Positions 1-8,064 of a DNA stretch of 48,843 bases are shown in pieces. The notes below the pieces were generated by a model. The model made no database searches and was not told the DNA's origin. It saw only the letters and a program-made list of their open reading frames with translations. The number at the start of each line of letters is the position of its first letter. Position 1 is the stretch's first letter. A program made the translations under genes and the position numbers. Location of the stretch: NCBI GenBank assembly GCA_021845805.1, contig JAJZVD010000026.1, positions 1 through 48,843 of the forward strand, in the 5' to 3' direction. This DNA is from Pseudomonadota bacterium (GTDB lineage: Bacteria > Pseudomonadota > Alphaproteobacteria > Rhodobacterales > Rhodobacteraceae).

Positions 1-19
1 TTCCGATCTCGAGATCGGA
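1..19. other. Probable sequencing-adapter residue at contig edge
   Basis: Bases 1-9 (TTCCGATCT) equal the 3' end shared by common Illumina adapters, and bases 12-19 (AGATCGGA) equal the start of the reverse-complement adapter. Together bases 2-19 form a perfect 18-bp palindrome. That match is seen in the sequence; that it is an assembly artefact is inferred. It could instead be a genuine palindrome. Confidence 0.6.
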
Positions 20-20
20 T

Positions 21-55
21 GAAAACGCCCGGCCCCGAGACAGCGGGGCCGGGCG
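21..55 (-). terminator. Intrinsic terminator downstream of the ydcH-like gene
   Basis: A perfect 12-bp GC-rich stem (26-37 with 44-55) closes a 6-nt loop. Read on the minus strand it is followed directly by TTTTC. It lies about 33 bases past the stop codon of the minus-strand YdcH-like gene, so it probably ends that transcript. Confidence 0.8.
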
Positions 56-87
56 GAAAATGTCCCGGTAACGGGGGGGGCCGGAAC

Positions 88-327
88 TCAGGCCGCCTGC
101 AGGCGCTTCCAGATCTCGTCCTTCAGCGCCATGCGCTTGCGGCGCAGCGCCTCTTCGGCCGCCTCGTCCATCGCCTCCAGCCGGGTCTCGGCGGCATGCA
201 CGGCGCGGTTGACCTCGTGATATTCGTCCACCAGCCGGGCGAAATGGGCATCCGCGCCCTTCAGCGCATGGATCTTGGCCAGATCGGCCGGGAACTCCTC
301 GGCCAGTTCATGCGGCGTATGGGCCAT
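88..327 (-). CDS. YdcH family (DUF465) small protein
   Basis: A 79-residue, highly charged helical protein of the YdcH/DUF465 family, whose cellular role is not established. The N-terminal MAHTPHELAEEFP and the central HFARLVDEYHEVNRAVH are typical of the family, and the rest (about 45-79) is an Ala/Glu/Arg-rich helix likely to form a coiled coil. The start is supported by an AGGAAAGGA ribosome binding site 6-7 bases upstream. It is followed by a strong intrinsic terminator, so it looks monocistronic. No signal peptide or membrane segment is visible. Family assignment is confident; function is unknown. Confidence 0.85.
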   Translation of the reverse strand: MAHTPHELAEEFPADLAKIHALKGADAHFARLVDEYHEVNRAVHAAETRLEAMDEAAEEALRRKRMALKDEIWKRLQAA

Positions 328-402
328 CTTGCGGTCCTTTCCTCTTGAGACACCGCCAGCCTAGCGCCCGCGCCCGCGGCCCGCCTTGACCCGGATCAAG
401 CC

Positions 403-2052
403 CTACCGCTGGCTGACCCGCCAGTTCGGGTTGATCCAGGGCTCGGCATTCAGCGGCGCCAGCATCCCCTTGCCAAGAATGTGGTCGGCGGCCTTTTCTC
501 CCGTCATGATCGAGGGGCCGTTCAGGTTGCCATTCGTCACCCGCGGGAAGATCGAGCTGTCGGCCACCCGCAGCGCCTCGACCCCGATGACCCGGCATTC
601 CGGGTCCACCACCGCCATCGGGTCATCCGCCCGCCCCATCCGCGCGGTGCCGCAGGGATGGTAGGCGCTTTCCACATGCTCGCGGATGAAGGCGTCGATC
701 TCGGCATAGGTCTGCACCGCAGAGCCGGGCTGGATCTCGGCTTTCAGATAGGGCCGGAACGCCTCCTGCCCGAAGATCTCGCGCGTCAGGCGCACACAGG
801 TGCGGAAATCGGCCCAGTCCTGCTCGGTCGACATGTAGTTGAACCGGATCACCGGCGCATCCTCGGGCCGGGCCGAGCGCAGCGTGACCGACCCGCGCGA
901 GGGCGACCGCATCGGCCCGACATGGGCCTGGAATCCGTGGCCGCCCGCCGCCGCCTTGCCGTCGTAGCGCACCGCGATGGGCAGGAAGTGATACTGGATG
1001 TCGGGGTAATCCACCCCCGCGCGCGAGCGGATGAAGGCGCAGCTTTCGAACTGGTTCGAGGCGCCAAGCCCCTTGCCCGTCAACAGCCACTGCGCCCCGA
1101 TCAGCGCCTTTCCCCACAGGTTCCAGTACTTGTAAAGCGTGATCGGCTGGCTGGCCTGGAACTGCATGTAGATTTCCAGGTGATCCTGAAGGTTCGCGCC
1201 CACCCCCGGCCGGTCGGCCACCACCGGAATGCCGTGTTCCGCGAGATCCGCCGCGGGGCCCACACCCGACAGCAGCAGAAGCTTCGGCGAGTTGATCGAC
1301 GAGGCGGCCAGGATCACCTCGGCGCGGGCGCGGATCACCTCGATCCCGCCGCCGCGGGTGATTTCAACGCCGGTGGCCCGGCCGCCCTCGATCACCACGC
1401 GGCGGGCAAGGCCGCGCACCACCTCGACATTCCCGGTCTTCAGCGCGGGCTTGAGATAGGCATTGGCGGCCGACCACCGCCGCCCTTTCCAGATCGTCGC
1501 CTCCATCGGGCCGAAGCCTTCCTGCTGGTGCCCGTTGTAATCGGCCGTGACCGGGTAGCCTGCCTGCTTGCCGGCCTCGACAAAGGCATGGAACAGCGGG
1601 TTCGCGCGCGGGCCGCGGGTGATGTGCAGCGGCCCGCGGGTGCCGCGCCATTCGGCGTCGTCGCCGCCGTGCCAATGCTCCATCCGCTTGAAATAGGGCA
1701 GCACGTCGGCATAGCCCCACCCCGTCGCGCCCTCGTCGGCCCAGTGATCGAAATCGCGCGCGTGCCCACGGACATAGACCATCCCGTTGATCGACGACGA
1801 GCCGCCGATCACCTTGCCGCGCGGGGTCGCAAGGCGGCGGCCGCCCAGATGCGGTTCGGGCTCGGTCTGGAAGCCCCAGTCATAGAGCCCCATGTTCATC
1901 GGGTAGCTCAGCGCCGCGGGCATCTGGATGAAGGGCCCGGCGTCGGTGCCGCCATGCTCGATGACCAGCACCTTGCGCCCGGCCTCGGCCAGCCGGTAGG
2001 CCAGGGCGCAGCCGGCCGAACCGGCACCCACGATCACATAATCGGCTTCCAT
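403..2052 (-). CDS. betA: Choline dehydrogenase (GMC oxidoreductase)
   Basis: FAD-dependent membrane-associated oxidation of choline to betaine aldehyde, the first step of glycine betaine synthesis. The 549-residue product has the N-terminal dinucleotide motif GAGSAG (residues 9-14), the GMC signature around [14 protein letters not shown], and the C-terminal catalytic region with HPCGTARMG and NGNLNGPS. Its length matches BetA of other bacteria (about 550). I chose the ATG preceded by AAGGGGGG rather than the GTG six codons upstream. It lies 180 bases downstream of betI on the same strand and opposite the choline importer choXWV, which supports choline over other GMC substrates. The usual partner betB (betaine aldehyde dehydrogenase) is not in the window. 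Confidence 0.92.
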   Translation of the reverse strand: MEADYVIVGAGSAGCALAYRLAEAGRKVLVIEHGGTDAGPFIQMPAALSYPMNMGLYDWGFQTEPEPHLGGRRLATPRGKVIGGSSSINGMVYVRGHARDFDHWADEGATGWGYADVLPYFKRMEHWHGGDDAEWRGTRGPLHITRGPRANPLFHAFVEAGKQAGYPVTADYNGHQQEGFGPMEATIWKGRRWSAANAYLKPALKTGNVEVVRGLARRVVIEGGRATGVEITRGGGIEVIRARAEVILAASSINSPKLLLLSGVGPAADLAEHGIPVVADRPGVGANLQDHLEIYMQFQASQPITLYKYWNLWGKALIGAQWLLTGKGLGASNQFESCAFIRSRAGVDYPDIQYHFLPIAVRYDGKAAAGGHGFQAHVGPMRSPSRGSVTLRSARPEDAPVIRFNYMSTEQDWADFRTCVRLTREIFGQEAFRPYLKAEIQPGSAVQTYAEIDAFIREHVESAYHPCGTARMGRADDPMAVVDPECRVIGVEALRVADSSIFPRVTNGNLNGPSIMTGEKAADHILGKGMLAPLNAEPWINPNWRVSQR

Positions 2053-2176
2053 CACGCCCCCCTTGCCCACAGACCATCACTGTGCGCCATAACCGCCTGC
2101 ACGTTGGACGGTGTCGCCCGCCCGCAAATCGTCATCATCCTGTCCTCTTTCCGGGCCGGGCCCGGTCCGTCTTGGC

Positions 2177-2194
2177 GCGCAGGGGGCCCTGCGC
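2177..2194 (-). other. GC-rich dyad between betI and betA
   Basis: GCGCAGGG and CCCTGCGC form an 8-bp inverted repeat with only two bases between them, within the 179-base gap separating betI from betA. As RNA, the inner pairs would open to leave a 6-bp stem. There is no clear U-tract after it on the minus strand, so it may be an attenuator or RNA-stability hairpin rather than a full terminator. The rest of the gap shows no gene. Confidence 0.4.
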
Positions 2195-2231
2195 CGCCGT
2201 CCCATCCATGCGTGCCGCAAGCCGTCCGGGC

Positions 2232-2819
2232 TCAGGCAGGGACGCGATGGTCGATCTGGCCATCGAGATAGGCGATCACCATCCGCGCCGCGCCCACCCC
2301 GTCGGGCGGGCGGTCCGACAGCGCCTCGCGGATGTAAAGCCCGTCGATCATCGCGCCGACGGCCTCTGCCACCGCCACGGCGCGCGCGCCGATCTGCGGC
2401 CGCAGCTCGGCCAGCAGGTTCGACCGCAGCCGCCGCTGATAGACCCGCAACAGCCGCCGCGCCTCGGGCACGGTCTGCGCCAGAACGTAGAAATTCAGCC
2501 AGGCGCCCACCACCTCGCGGCGGAAGCTGCCCGCGGCAAAGCTTACCCGCACGATCGCATTCAGCCGCGCCCGCGGCCCGTCGGCTGCGGCCAGCGCCCC
2601 GCGCACCTCGGCGCCGTATAGCGACAGAACATGCCGCATCGCGGCAAGGAACATCTGTTCCTTGTTGCCGAAGTAGTGATGCGCCAGCGCCGTCGACATG
2701 CCGGCCCGGCGCGCGATCTGGCTGACCGTCACATCAAGCGAGCCCGCGCGGCCGATCTCGTCGATCGTCGCTTTGACCAGGGCTGCCTTTCGGATAGGCT
2801 CCATCCCGAGCTTCGGCAC
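2232..2819 (-). CDS. betI: TetR-type choline-responsive repressor BetI
   Basis: TetR-family repressor of the choline-betaine genes; in other bacteria choline relieves its DNA binding. The 195-residue product has the same length as E. coli BetI and begins PKLGMEPIRKAALVKAT after a GTG start, closely resembling the conserved BetI N-terminus. The helix-turn-helix is at about residues 27-50 (TVSQIARRAGMSTALAHHYF). GTG was chosen because this PKxGMxPIR segment is conserved and GGAG lies upstream. The frame stays open further upstream, but that would run into the choX promoter and coding region. A near-perfect palindrome 43 bases upstream is its likely operator. Confidence 0.92.
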   Translation of the reverse strand: MPKLGMEPIRKAALVKATIDEIGRAGSLDVTVSQIARRAGMSTALAHHYFGNKEQMFLAAMRHVLSLYGAEVRGALAAADGPRARLNAIVRVSFAAGSFRREVVGAWLNFYVLAQTVPEARRLLRVYQRRLRSNLLAELRPQIGARAVAVAEAVGAMIDGLYIREALSDRPPDGVGAARMVIAYLDGQIDHRVPA

Positions 2820-2838
2820 AGGTGACTCCAGAATTTGC

Positions 2839-2868
2839 TTGCCAAACGGGGCTACCGCGAAGTTTATT
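2839..2868 (+). promoter_or_regulatory. Candidate sigma-70 type promoter of choXWV
   Basis: TTGCCA (2839-2844) and TTTATT (2863-2868) are separated by 18 bases and sit 34 bases before the choX start codon. The -10 hexamer overlaps the palindromic BetI-type operator, so repressor binding would block RNA polymerase. This is a consensus match only. Confidence 0.45.
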
Positions 2869-2883
2869 GACTCGTCAATCAAC
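2862..2883. promoter_or_regulatory. BetI-type operator in the betI-choX divergent region
   Basis: A 22-bp dyad with core ATTGAC-TC-GTCAAT; extending outward, ten of eleven positions pair (gtt...aac, one mismatch). It lies between the betI start (2819) and the choX start (2902), so one site could control both directions. BetI operators in other bacteria have similar TTGA/TCAA arms; assignment to BetI here is inferred from position and sequence. Confidence 0.7.
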
Positions 2884-2901
2884 AAAAACAGGGAGCCCCT
2901 G

Positions 2902-3834
2902 ATGACACTCCGTGCCGCCCTTCTTGCCGCTTCCGCCACGCTGGCCCTCGCAGGCCCCGTGGCTGCGCTCGACTGCAACAAGGTCGTGTTCTCTGATGTC
3001 GGCTGGACCGACATCACCGCCACCACCGCCGTCACCACCTTCATGCTGAAGGCGATGGGCTATGACACCGACATCAAGGTGCTGTCTGTCCCGGTGACCT
3101 ACGAGGGGCTGGCCAAGGGCGATGTCGATGTCTTCCTCGGCAACTGGATGCCGACGATGGAAGAGAACATCAAACCCTACCTGGCCGCCAAGACGGTGGA
3201 CTCGGTGCGCGCCAACCTGGAAGGCGCGAAGTACACGCTGGCCACCAACCAGTATGGCGCCGACATCGGCATCAAGGATTTCAAGGACATCGCCACCCAT
3301 GCGAAAGAGCTGGACGGCAAGGTCTACGGCATCGAGCCCGGCAACGACGGCAACCGCCTGATCCTTGGCATGATCAAGGACAATTTCGACGGCATGAAGG
3401 ACATCAAGCTGGTCGAAAGCTCGGAACAGGGGATGCTGGCGCAGGTCGCGCGGCTTGACTCGCAGAAGAAGCCGATCGTCTTCCTGGGCTGGGAACCCCA
3501 CCCGATGAACTCGAAGTTCAAGATGACCTACCTGTCGGGCGGTGATTCCATCTTCGGGCCGAACTACGGTGGCGCCACGGTCTACACCAACACCACCGCG
3601 GGCTATGTCCAGCAGTGCCCGAACGTCGGCAAGATGCTGACGAACCTGGTGTTCTCGCTCGACATGGAAAACAAGATCATGGGCGCGATCCTGGACGACG
3701 GGAAAGACCCGCAGGTGGCCGCCAAGGACTGGCTGAAGGCGAACCCCGATGCGATCAAGCCCTGGCTGGCCGGCGTGACCACCAAGGACGGCGGCGACGC
3801 CGTGGCCGCGGTCGACAAGGCCCTGGGCATGTAA
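2902..3834 (+). CDS. choX: Choline ABC transporter substrate-binding protein
   Basis: Periplasmic choline receptor of the ChoXWV importer. The 310-residue product has a cleavable signal peptide (MTLRAALLAASATLALAGPVAA) and the OpuAC-type fold. The aromatic box known to hold the trimethylammonium group in ChoX can be matched: Trp35 (DVGWTD), Trp82 (GNWMP), Tyr118 (NQYGAD) and Trp197 (LGWEPHPMN), with Asp37 nearby. The ATG is preceded by GGGAG six bases upstream; the frame is open earlier but crosses the BetI operator. It is the first gene of choXWV and is divergent from betI-betA. A hairpin after the stop probably keeps its transcript more abundant than that of the permease. Confidence 0.94.
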   Translation: MTLRAALLAASATLALAGPVAALDCNKVVFSDVGWTDITATTAVTTFMLKAMGYDTDIKVLSVPVTYEGLAKGDVDVFLGNWMPTMEENIKPYLAAKTVDSVRANLEGAKYTLATNQYGADIGIKDFKDIATHAKELDGKVYGIEPGNDGNRLILGMIKDNFDGMKDIKLVESSEQGMLAQVARLDSQKKPIVFLGWEPHPMNSKFKMTYLSGGDSIFGPNYGGATVYTNTTAGYVQQCPNVGKMLTNLVFSLDMENKIMGAILDDGKDPQVAAKDWLKANPDAIKPWLAGVTTKDGGDAVAAVDKALGM

Positions 3835-3842
3835 CCGGGACC

Positions 3843-3867
3843 CGGGCCCCGGCACCCCCGGGGCCCG
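3843..3867 (+). terminator. Stem-loop between choX and choW (attenuator or stabiliser)
   Basis: A 10-bp perfect GC stem (3843-3852 with 3858-3867) with a 5-base loop, followed by CGCTTTC. The U-tract is weak, so partial termination or protection of the choX mRNA 3' end is more likely than complete termination, since choW and choV follow on the same strand without another obvious promoter. Confidence 0.5.
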
Positions 3868-4002
3868 CGCTTTCACCGGCAGCGGCGCAGGGCCGCGCGC
3901 CCCCGCAGGTGCCATCCGACGCCTGCCGAACGCACCAGCGTTCCGGGGCGCCGCCTCCGCTGCCCGGACTTACCGCACGTCGAGGGGAGTCGACGCGACG
4001 CA

Positions 4003-4839
4003 ATGCTGAGTTTCATCACCGATTACAAAATCCCTGTCGGCGCGACGGCCAAGATCGTCGTCGACTGGATGCAGGCAAACCTGTCGGGCGTGCTGAACGC
4101 GCTGTCGGACACCATCGATGCCATCATCCACGCCATCGAGTGGCTGTTGCAGACCCCCTCGCCCATCGTCATCATCGCAGCCTTCGTGGCGCTGACCTGG
4201 GTGCTGCAACGCTCGTGGAAGACCTGCCTTCTGGTGTTTCTCGGCCTGCTCTTCATCCTCAACCAGGGTTACTGGGAACAGACCACGCAAAGCCTGACGC
4301 TGGTGCTTGCCTCCTGCATCCTGTGCATGGGCATCGGGGTGCCGGTCGGCATCTATGCCGGGCACCGCCCTGGCTTCTATGCCGCCATCGCACCGGTCCT
4401 TGACCTGATGCAGACCCTGCCAACCTTCGTCTATCTGGTGCCGACCATCGTCTTCTTCGGGCTTGGCATGGTGCCCGGGTTGATCGCAACGGCCGTCTTC
4501 GTGTTGCCTGCCCCCATCCGCATGACGCAGCTTGGCATTTCCGAGGCCCCCACCGCCCTGACCGAGGCGGCCGAGGCCTTCGGCGCCACCCCCACGCAGA
4601 AACTGTGGAAGGTGGAACTGCCCTATGCCTTCCCGCAGATCATGGTCGGCCTGAACCAGACGATCATGCTCTCGCTGTCGATGGTCGTGATCGCCGCGCT
4701 GGTGGGTGCCGACGGGCTGGGCGTGCCGGTGGTGCGCGCGCTTGGTTCGGTGAACACCGCGCTTGGATTTGAATCGGGGTTCATCATCGTGGTCGTCGCG
4801 ATCCTGCTGGACCGGATGCTGCGGGTGGCGCGCAAATGA
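4003..4839 (+). CDS. choW: Choline ABC transporter permease
   Basis: Inner-membrane permease of the choline/proline-betaine class (ProW/OpuAB-like). The 278-residue product has a short amphipathic N-terminus, about six membrane segments starting near residue 53, and the conserved cytoplasmic EAA loop at about 188-210 (EAAEAFGATPTQKLWKVELP) that contacts the ATPase. A GAGGGGAG ribosome binding site precedes the ATG. It starts 168 bases after choX, with a hairpin between, and overlaps choV by 4 bp (ATGA), implying translational coupling. ProW-type transport of other betaines cannot be ruled out from the permease alone; the ChoX aromatic box favours choline. Confidence 0.92.
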   Translation: MLSFITDYKIPVGATAKIVVDWMQANLSGVLNALSDTIDAIIHAIEWLLQTPSPIVIIAAFVALTWVLQRSWKTCLLVFLGLLFILNQGYWEQTTQSLTLVLASCILCMGIGVPVGIYAGHRPGFYAAIAPVLDLMQTLPTFVYLVPTIVFFGLGMVPGLIATAVFVLPAPIRMTQLGISEAPTALTEAAEAFGATPTQKLWKVELPYAFPQIMVGLNQTIMLSLSMVVIAALVGADGLGVPVVRALGSVNTALGFESGFIIVVVAILLDRMLRVARK

Positions 4840-5888
4840 CCCATCAGACACCCCCTGCGGCGGTCGAATTCGACAAGGTCTCCATCGTCTTCGGCGAACG
4901 CCCCCAAGCCGCCCTGCCGCTGATGGATCAGGGCCAGAGCCGGTCCGAGGTGCAGCAGGCGACAGCGCAGGTGCTGGGCGTGCATGACTGCAGCCTGACC
5001 GTGGGCACCGGCGAAATCCTCGTGCTGATGGGCCTGTCCGGGTCGGGAAAATCCACGCTCCTGCGCGCGGTCAACGGGCTGAACCCCGTGGTCCGCGGCG
5101 AGGTCCGCGTGCGCGAGGATGACCGCATGGTCAGCGTGACCAAGGCCGACCCCGCCACGCTGCGGCGCCTGCGGCTGACCCGCATCGCCATGGTGTTCCA
5201 GCAGTTCGGCCTGCTGCCCTGGCGCAGCGTGCGGGAAAACGTGGGGCTCGGGCTGGAACTGGCCGGGATGAAGGCCAAGGACCGGCGCGACCGGGTGGAG
5301 GCGCAGTTGTCGCTGGTGGGGCTCGCGCAATGGGCCGACCGGCGGGTGGGCGAGCTTTCGGGCGGCATGCAGCAACGCGTGGGCCTGGCCCGCGCCTTTG
5401 CCACCCAGGCACCGATCCTCTTGATGGACGAGCCGTTCTCGGCGCTTGACCCGCTGATCCGCACCAAGTTGCAGGACGAACTGCTGGACCTTCAGGCGAA
5501 GCTTCAGCGCACCATCGTCTTCGTCAGCCACGACCTGGACGAGGCATTCAAGATCGGCAACCGCATCGCGCTGATGGAAGGCGGGCGGATCGTGCAATGC
5601 GGCACCGCGCGGGAAATCTTCCAGAACCCGTCATCCGACTATGTCGCGGATTTCGTGGCGCACATGAACCCGCTGGGCGTGCTGACCGCGCGCGACGCGA
5701 TGCAACCGCTGACCTGCACCCCCGACACCGCGGTCGGGGCCGAAGAAACGATCCAGTCGGTGATGGCGCGCGTCTGCGCCACGCCGGGCCCGATCGGGGT
5801 GCAAGAGGATGGCCGCCTGATCGGCCAGGTCACACGCGACACGGTGCTTGCCCGCCTGCTCGACCCCACCGGCGGGCGCGGGGGATAA
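4836..5888 (+). CDS. choV: Choline ABC transporter ATP-binding protein
   Basis: ATPase subunit energising ChoW. The 350-residue protein shows Walker A GLSGSGKST (66-74), the Q-loop (QQFGLLPW, about 122), signature LSGGMQQRVG (174-183), Walker B ILLMDEP (194-200) and the switch His232. The N-terminal insertion before the Walker A is typical of the ProV/OpuAA group. Residues 270-345 resemble a degenerate pair of CBS domains, which in relatives senses ionic strength. It overlaps choW by 4 bp and is last in choXWV. It converges on the EamA gene 19 bases away. Confidence 0.93.
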   Translation: MTHQTPPAAVEFDKVSIVFGERPQAALPLMDQGQSRSEVQQATAQVLGVHDCSLTVGTGEILVLMGLSGSGKSTLLRAVNGLNPVVRGEVRVREDDRMVSVTKADPATLRRLRLTRIAMVFQQFGLLPWRSVRENVGLGLELAGMKAKDRRDRVEAQLSLVGLAQWADRRVGELSGGMQQRVGLARAFATQAPILLMDEPFSALDPLIRTKLQDELLDLQAKLQRTIVFVSHDLDEAFKIGNRIALMEGGRIVQCGTAREIFQNPSSDYVADFVAHMNPLGVLTARDAMQPLTCTPDTAVGAEETIQSVMARVCATPGPIGVQEDGRLIGQVTRDTVLARLLDPTGGRGG

Positions 5889-5907
5889 GCGCGCGCAGCG
5901 GGCAGGC

Positions 5908-6810
5908 TCAGACCTCGGTCGCACCGACTGGCGGGGTGATGCCCCGCCGGTTCAGCACCGCCTCGCGCCAGGTGATGAAGCCGATGGCGGCGATGATGAG
6001 CAGGCCGCCCGCAATCACCCAGACGTCCAGCGGCTCGCCGAAGAACAGCACACCCACAAGCGTGGCCCACAGCAGTTGCAGGAAGGTCACCGGCTGCGTC
6101 ACCGTCACCGGCGCCAGCCCGAACGCCTGCGTCATGCACAGGTGGCCCACCGTCGCGAACCCTGCGGTGATGAAGAGCCAGAGCACCTGATGCCAGGTCG
6201 GCGTCACCCAGACCGCCAGGGCAAATGGCGTCAGCCCCACCGTGACCCAGACCGACAGCATCGCCACGATCACCGTCGGCGGGGCCGCCGCCGTCAGCCG
6301 CTTGGCCATCAGGTAGGACGCCGCGAAAAGGACCGCCGCCATCAGCATGGCGACATGTCCGGGTTCGATGACCCGAACGCCGGGACGCAGCACGATCAGC
6401 ACGCCAACCAGCGCGACGATCACGGCAGCGATGCGGCGGATGGCCAGACGCTCGCCCAGGAAGATCGCGGCGCCCAGGGTCACGCAGACGGGCGAGATGT
6501 AGTTGATCGCCGTCACCTCGGCGATCGGGATCCGCGCCATCGCGAAGAACCACAGGATCACCGCAAGCGCGTGCATCAGCCCGCGGCCGACAAACACGGC
6601 CCAGGCTCGCCGCGAAGGCCGCGCCTTTCGCAGGACACCCGCCATCGGCAGCAGGAACACGAGACCCAGCGCATAGCGCAGGAAGGCGGCCTCGGCCGCG
6701 GGCAGCACCGTGCCCAGGTATTTGACGATGCCGTTGACCGCAACGAAGGCCAGGCCCGAGGCCAGCATCCAGAGAGCGCCGGCAACCGGCCGATTCTGTT
6801 TCGATGTCAT
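5908..6810 (-). CDS. EamA/DMT family transporter (first of two)
   Basis: A 300-residue integral membrane protein of the drug/metabolite transporter superfamily with two EamA repeats and about ten membrane segments. Recognisable EamA features are the N-terminal ALWMLASGLAFVAVNGIVKYLG and the ARIPIAEVTAINYISPV stretch that ends the first repeat. Substrate is not predictable. The ATG chosen gives a normal EamA N-terminus, but no Shine-Dalgarno sequence is visible; a TTG 12 codons upstream is the alternative. It follows the unknown membrane protein gene by 45 bases and could be cotranscribed with it. Confidence 0.85.
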   Translation of the reverse strand: MTSKQNRPVAGALWMLASGLAFVAVNGIVKYLGTVLPAAEAAFLRYALGLVFLLPMAGVLRKARPSRRAWAVFVGRGLMHALAVILWFFAMARIPIAEVTAINYISPVCVTLGAAIFLGERLAIRRIAAVIVALVGVLIVLRPGVRVIEPGHVAMLMAAVLFAASYLMAKRLTAAAPPTVIVAMLSVWVTVGLTPFALAVWVTPTWHQVLWLFITAGFATVGHLCMTQAFGLAPVTVTQPVTFLQLLWATLVGVLFFGEPLDVWVIAGGLLIIAAIGFITWREAVLNRRGITPPVGATEV

Positions 6811-6855
6811 GCGGCGGAGGTGACCCGAAGCCGACGGACGGCGCAAGCCGTCGGA

Positions 6856-7422
6856 TCAGTCCGTACCCCGCCGGATTCGGAACGCCAGCATCAGGATCAG
6901 CAGAAGCAGGATCAACCCCACGGTGTCGGCCGCGAGATAGGACAACTGCTCGACCGGCGTGGTGGAACGCATCCCGCAGAGCTGCATCAGCAGGCAGGCA
7001 CCGAACAGTTTCAGGACCGAGGCGACCAACCCCACCAGCGTGATCCCCTGCCACCGTACCCGGTGCCCGCCATTGCGCCGCAGGTCGAAGCCCGCCCACA
7101 GGAACAGGTCGAATGCCACCGGCCCGGCAAGGGCACCCAGCACCGAAACCACCGCATCGGCGCGGGTCAGGTGCCCATCCTGCAGCACCAGTTTCATCAG
7201 GATCGCCACGGGCAGGACCACCACGACCGAGGCCCAGCCCATCATCCAGGCAATCAGGATCTTGGCGCCATGCGGAAACGCGATCAGCGGGTGCCAGCCG
7301 GGCGACCCGAGCAGGGCGCCCCCATCAGGCAGAACGGGATACGACAGGACATACGTCACAATCAGAAGACCCGTCAGCGCGCCCCCCAACCTGAGGGTCG
7401 CGCCCGGGAAATGGACCGGCAT
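6856..7422 (-). CDS. Hypothetical five-span membrane protein
   Basis: I do not recognise this 188-residue protein. It is strongly hydrophobic, with about five membrane segments (near residues 10-30, 48-75, 85-108, 118-143 and 158-182) and short loops. The last segment is followed by RIRRGTD, suggesting a cytoplasmic C-terminus. GGAGGG sits four bases upstream of the chosen ATG; a TTG eight codons earlier is less likely. It precedes the EamA transporter on the same strand. No catalytic or transport motif is visible. Confidence 0.65.
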   Translation of the reverse strand: MPVHFPGATLRLGGALTGLLIVTYVLSYPVLPDGGALLGSPGWHPLIAFPHGAKILIAWMMGWASVVVVLPVAILMKLVLQDGHLTRADAVVSVLGALAGPVAFDLFLWAGFDLRRNGGHRVRWQGITLVGLVASVLKLFGACLLMQLCGMRSTTPVEQLSYLAADTVGLILLLLILMLAFRIRRGTD

Positions 7423-7470
7423 GGGCCCTCCAAACCACTCAACCAACGATTGTAATTATGGCACGCCTTT

Positions 7471-7824
7471 TCAGGCCATGCCAGTATCTTGGTGCAATCT
7501 GCTGCCTGCCTTCCGGGGCGCATCTGCGATCATGTAGAGACCGGCCCGAGAATCGGGTGCCCGGGTGATGAATCCCTGATCCATCAGCGCGCGCAGGGCG
7601 CGGTGATATGTCGCCTGCGGAATCACAGCCGCGAGAGCGTGCGCGCGGATCGCCTCGGATCGCGCCAACGGGGGATTGCCCGTCGCCACCTCGGAAATGG
7701 CGTAGAAGACATCCTTCTCTGCGGTCGACAGATCCAGAAGGCCCAATTCGGCCTCGAGATCCACGAGCAAGGCTCTTAACTGAGCTATGGTGCGCAAACT
7801 CGCCAAGACCCACCCCACGAACAC
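7471..7824 (-). CDS. Small winged-helix (MarR-like) DNA-binding protein
   Basis: A 117-residue protein with a leading helix and then a pattern typical of MarR-like winged helices: LLDLSTAEKDVFYAISEVA, an ATYHRALRALMDQGFI recognition-helix segment and a short wing (RAPDSRAGLYMI). GTG start with AAGGG about eight bases upstream. It reads away from the receiver-like gene, 240 bases separating their starts. Its target is unknown. The helical N-terminus probably mediates dimerisation. DNA-binding assignment is by fold-like pattern only. Confidence 0.65.
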   Translation of the reverse strand: MFVGWVLASLRTIAQLRALLVDLEAELGLLDLSTAEKDVFYAISEVATGNPPLARSEAIRAHALAAVIPQATYHRALRALMDQGFITRAPDSRAGLYMIADAPRKAGSRLHQDTGMA

Positions 7825-7863
7825 GAACGCTACCCTTATGCACAGAATAACGCCGGATTGCAG

Positions 7864-7881
7864 CCGTTCAACAACGGTTTT
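7864..7881 (+). other. Small hairpin followed by T-run in intergenic region
   Basis: CCGTT-caac-AACGG followed by TTTT. It resembles a minimal terminator on the plus strand, but no plus-strand gene ends nearby. It could be a short leader attenuator or chance. Confidence 0.25.
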
Positions 7882-7970
7882 CGGAGACAGGGATTAAAAT
7901 GCTTTCAACGGGATAGCCGCCCCGGCCAGAGCGGATCAGCGCCAATGACTCTCAAAACGATAACTTGCTA

Positions 7971-7999
7971 TTGACATCCGAGGGGCTCGAAGATCAATC
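7971..7999 (+). promoter_or_regulatory. Candidate promoter of the receiver-like gene
   Basis: A consensus TTGACA -35 box (7971-7976) is followed after 17 bases by TCAATC (7994-7999). The start codon of the receiver-like gene is 65 bases further on. The surrounding DNA is locally AT-rich. Consensus match only. Confidence 0.45.
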
Positions 8000-8064
8000 T
8001 GAGGGGAAAATTACTACACCTTAAGTTGTATTTTATCCGGTCCGAACGGGAGGTTCCCGCCATT

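Noticed and set aside
2820-3044. N-terminal extension of betI reaching into choX
   Set aside because: The extension crosses the divergent promoter and choX coding sequence; the GTG at 2819 gives the conserved BetI N-terminus and exact family length.
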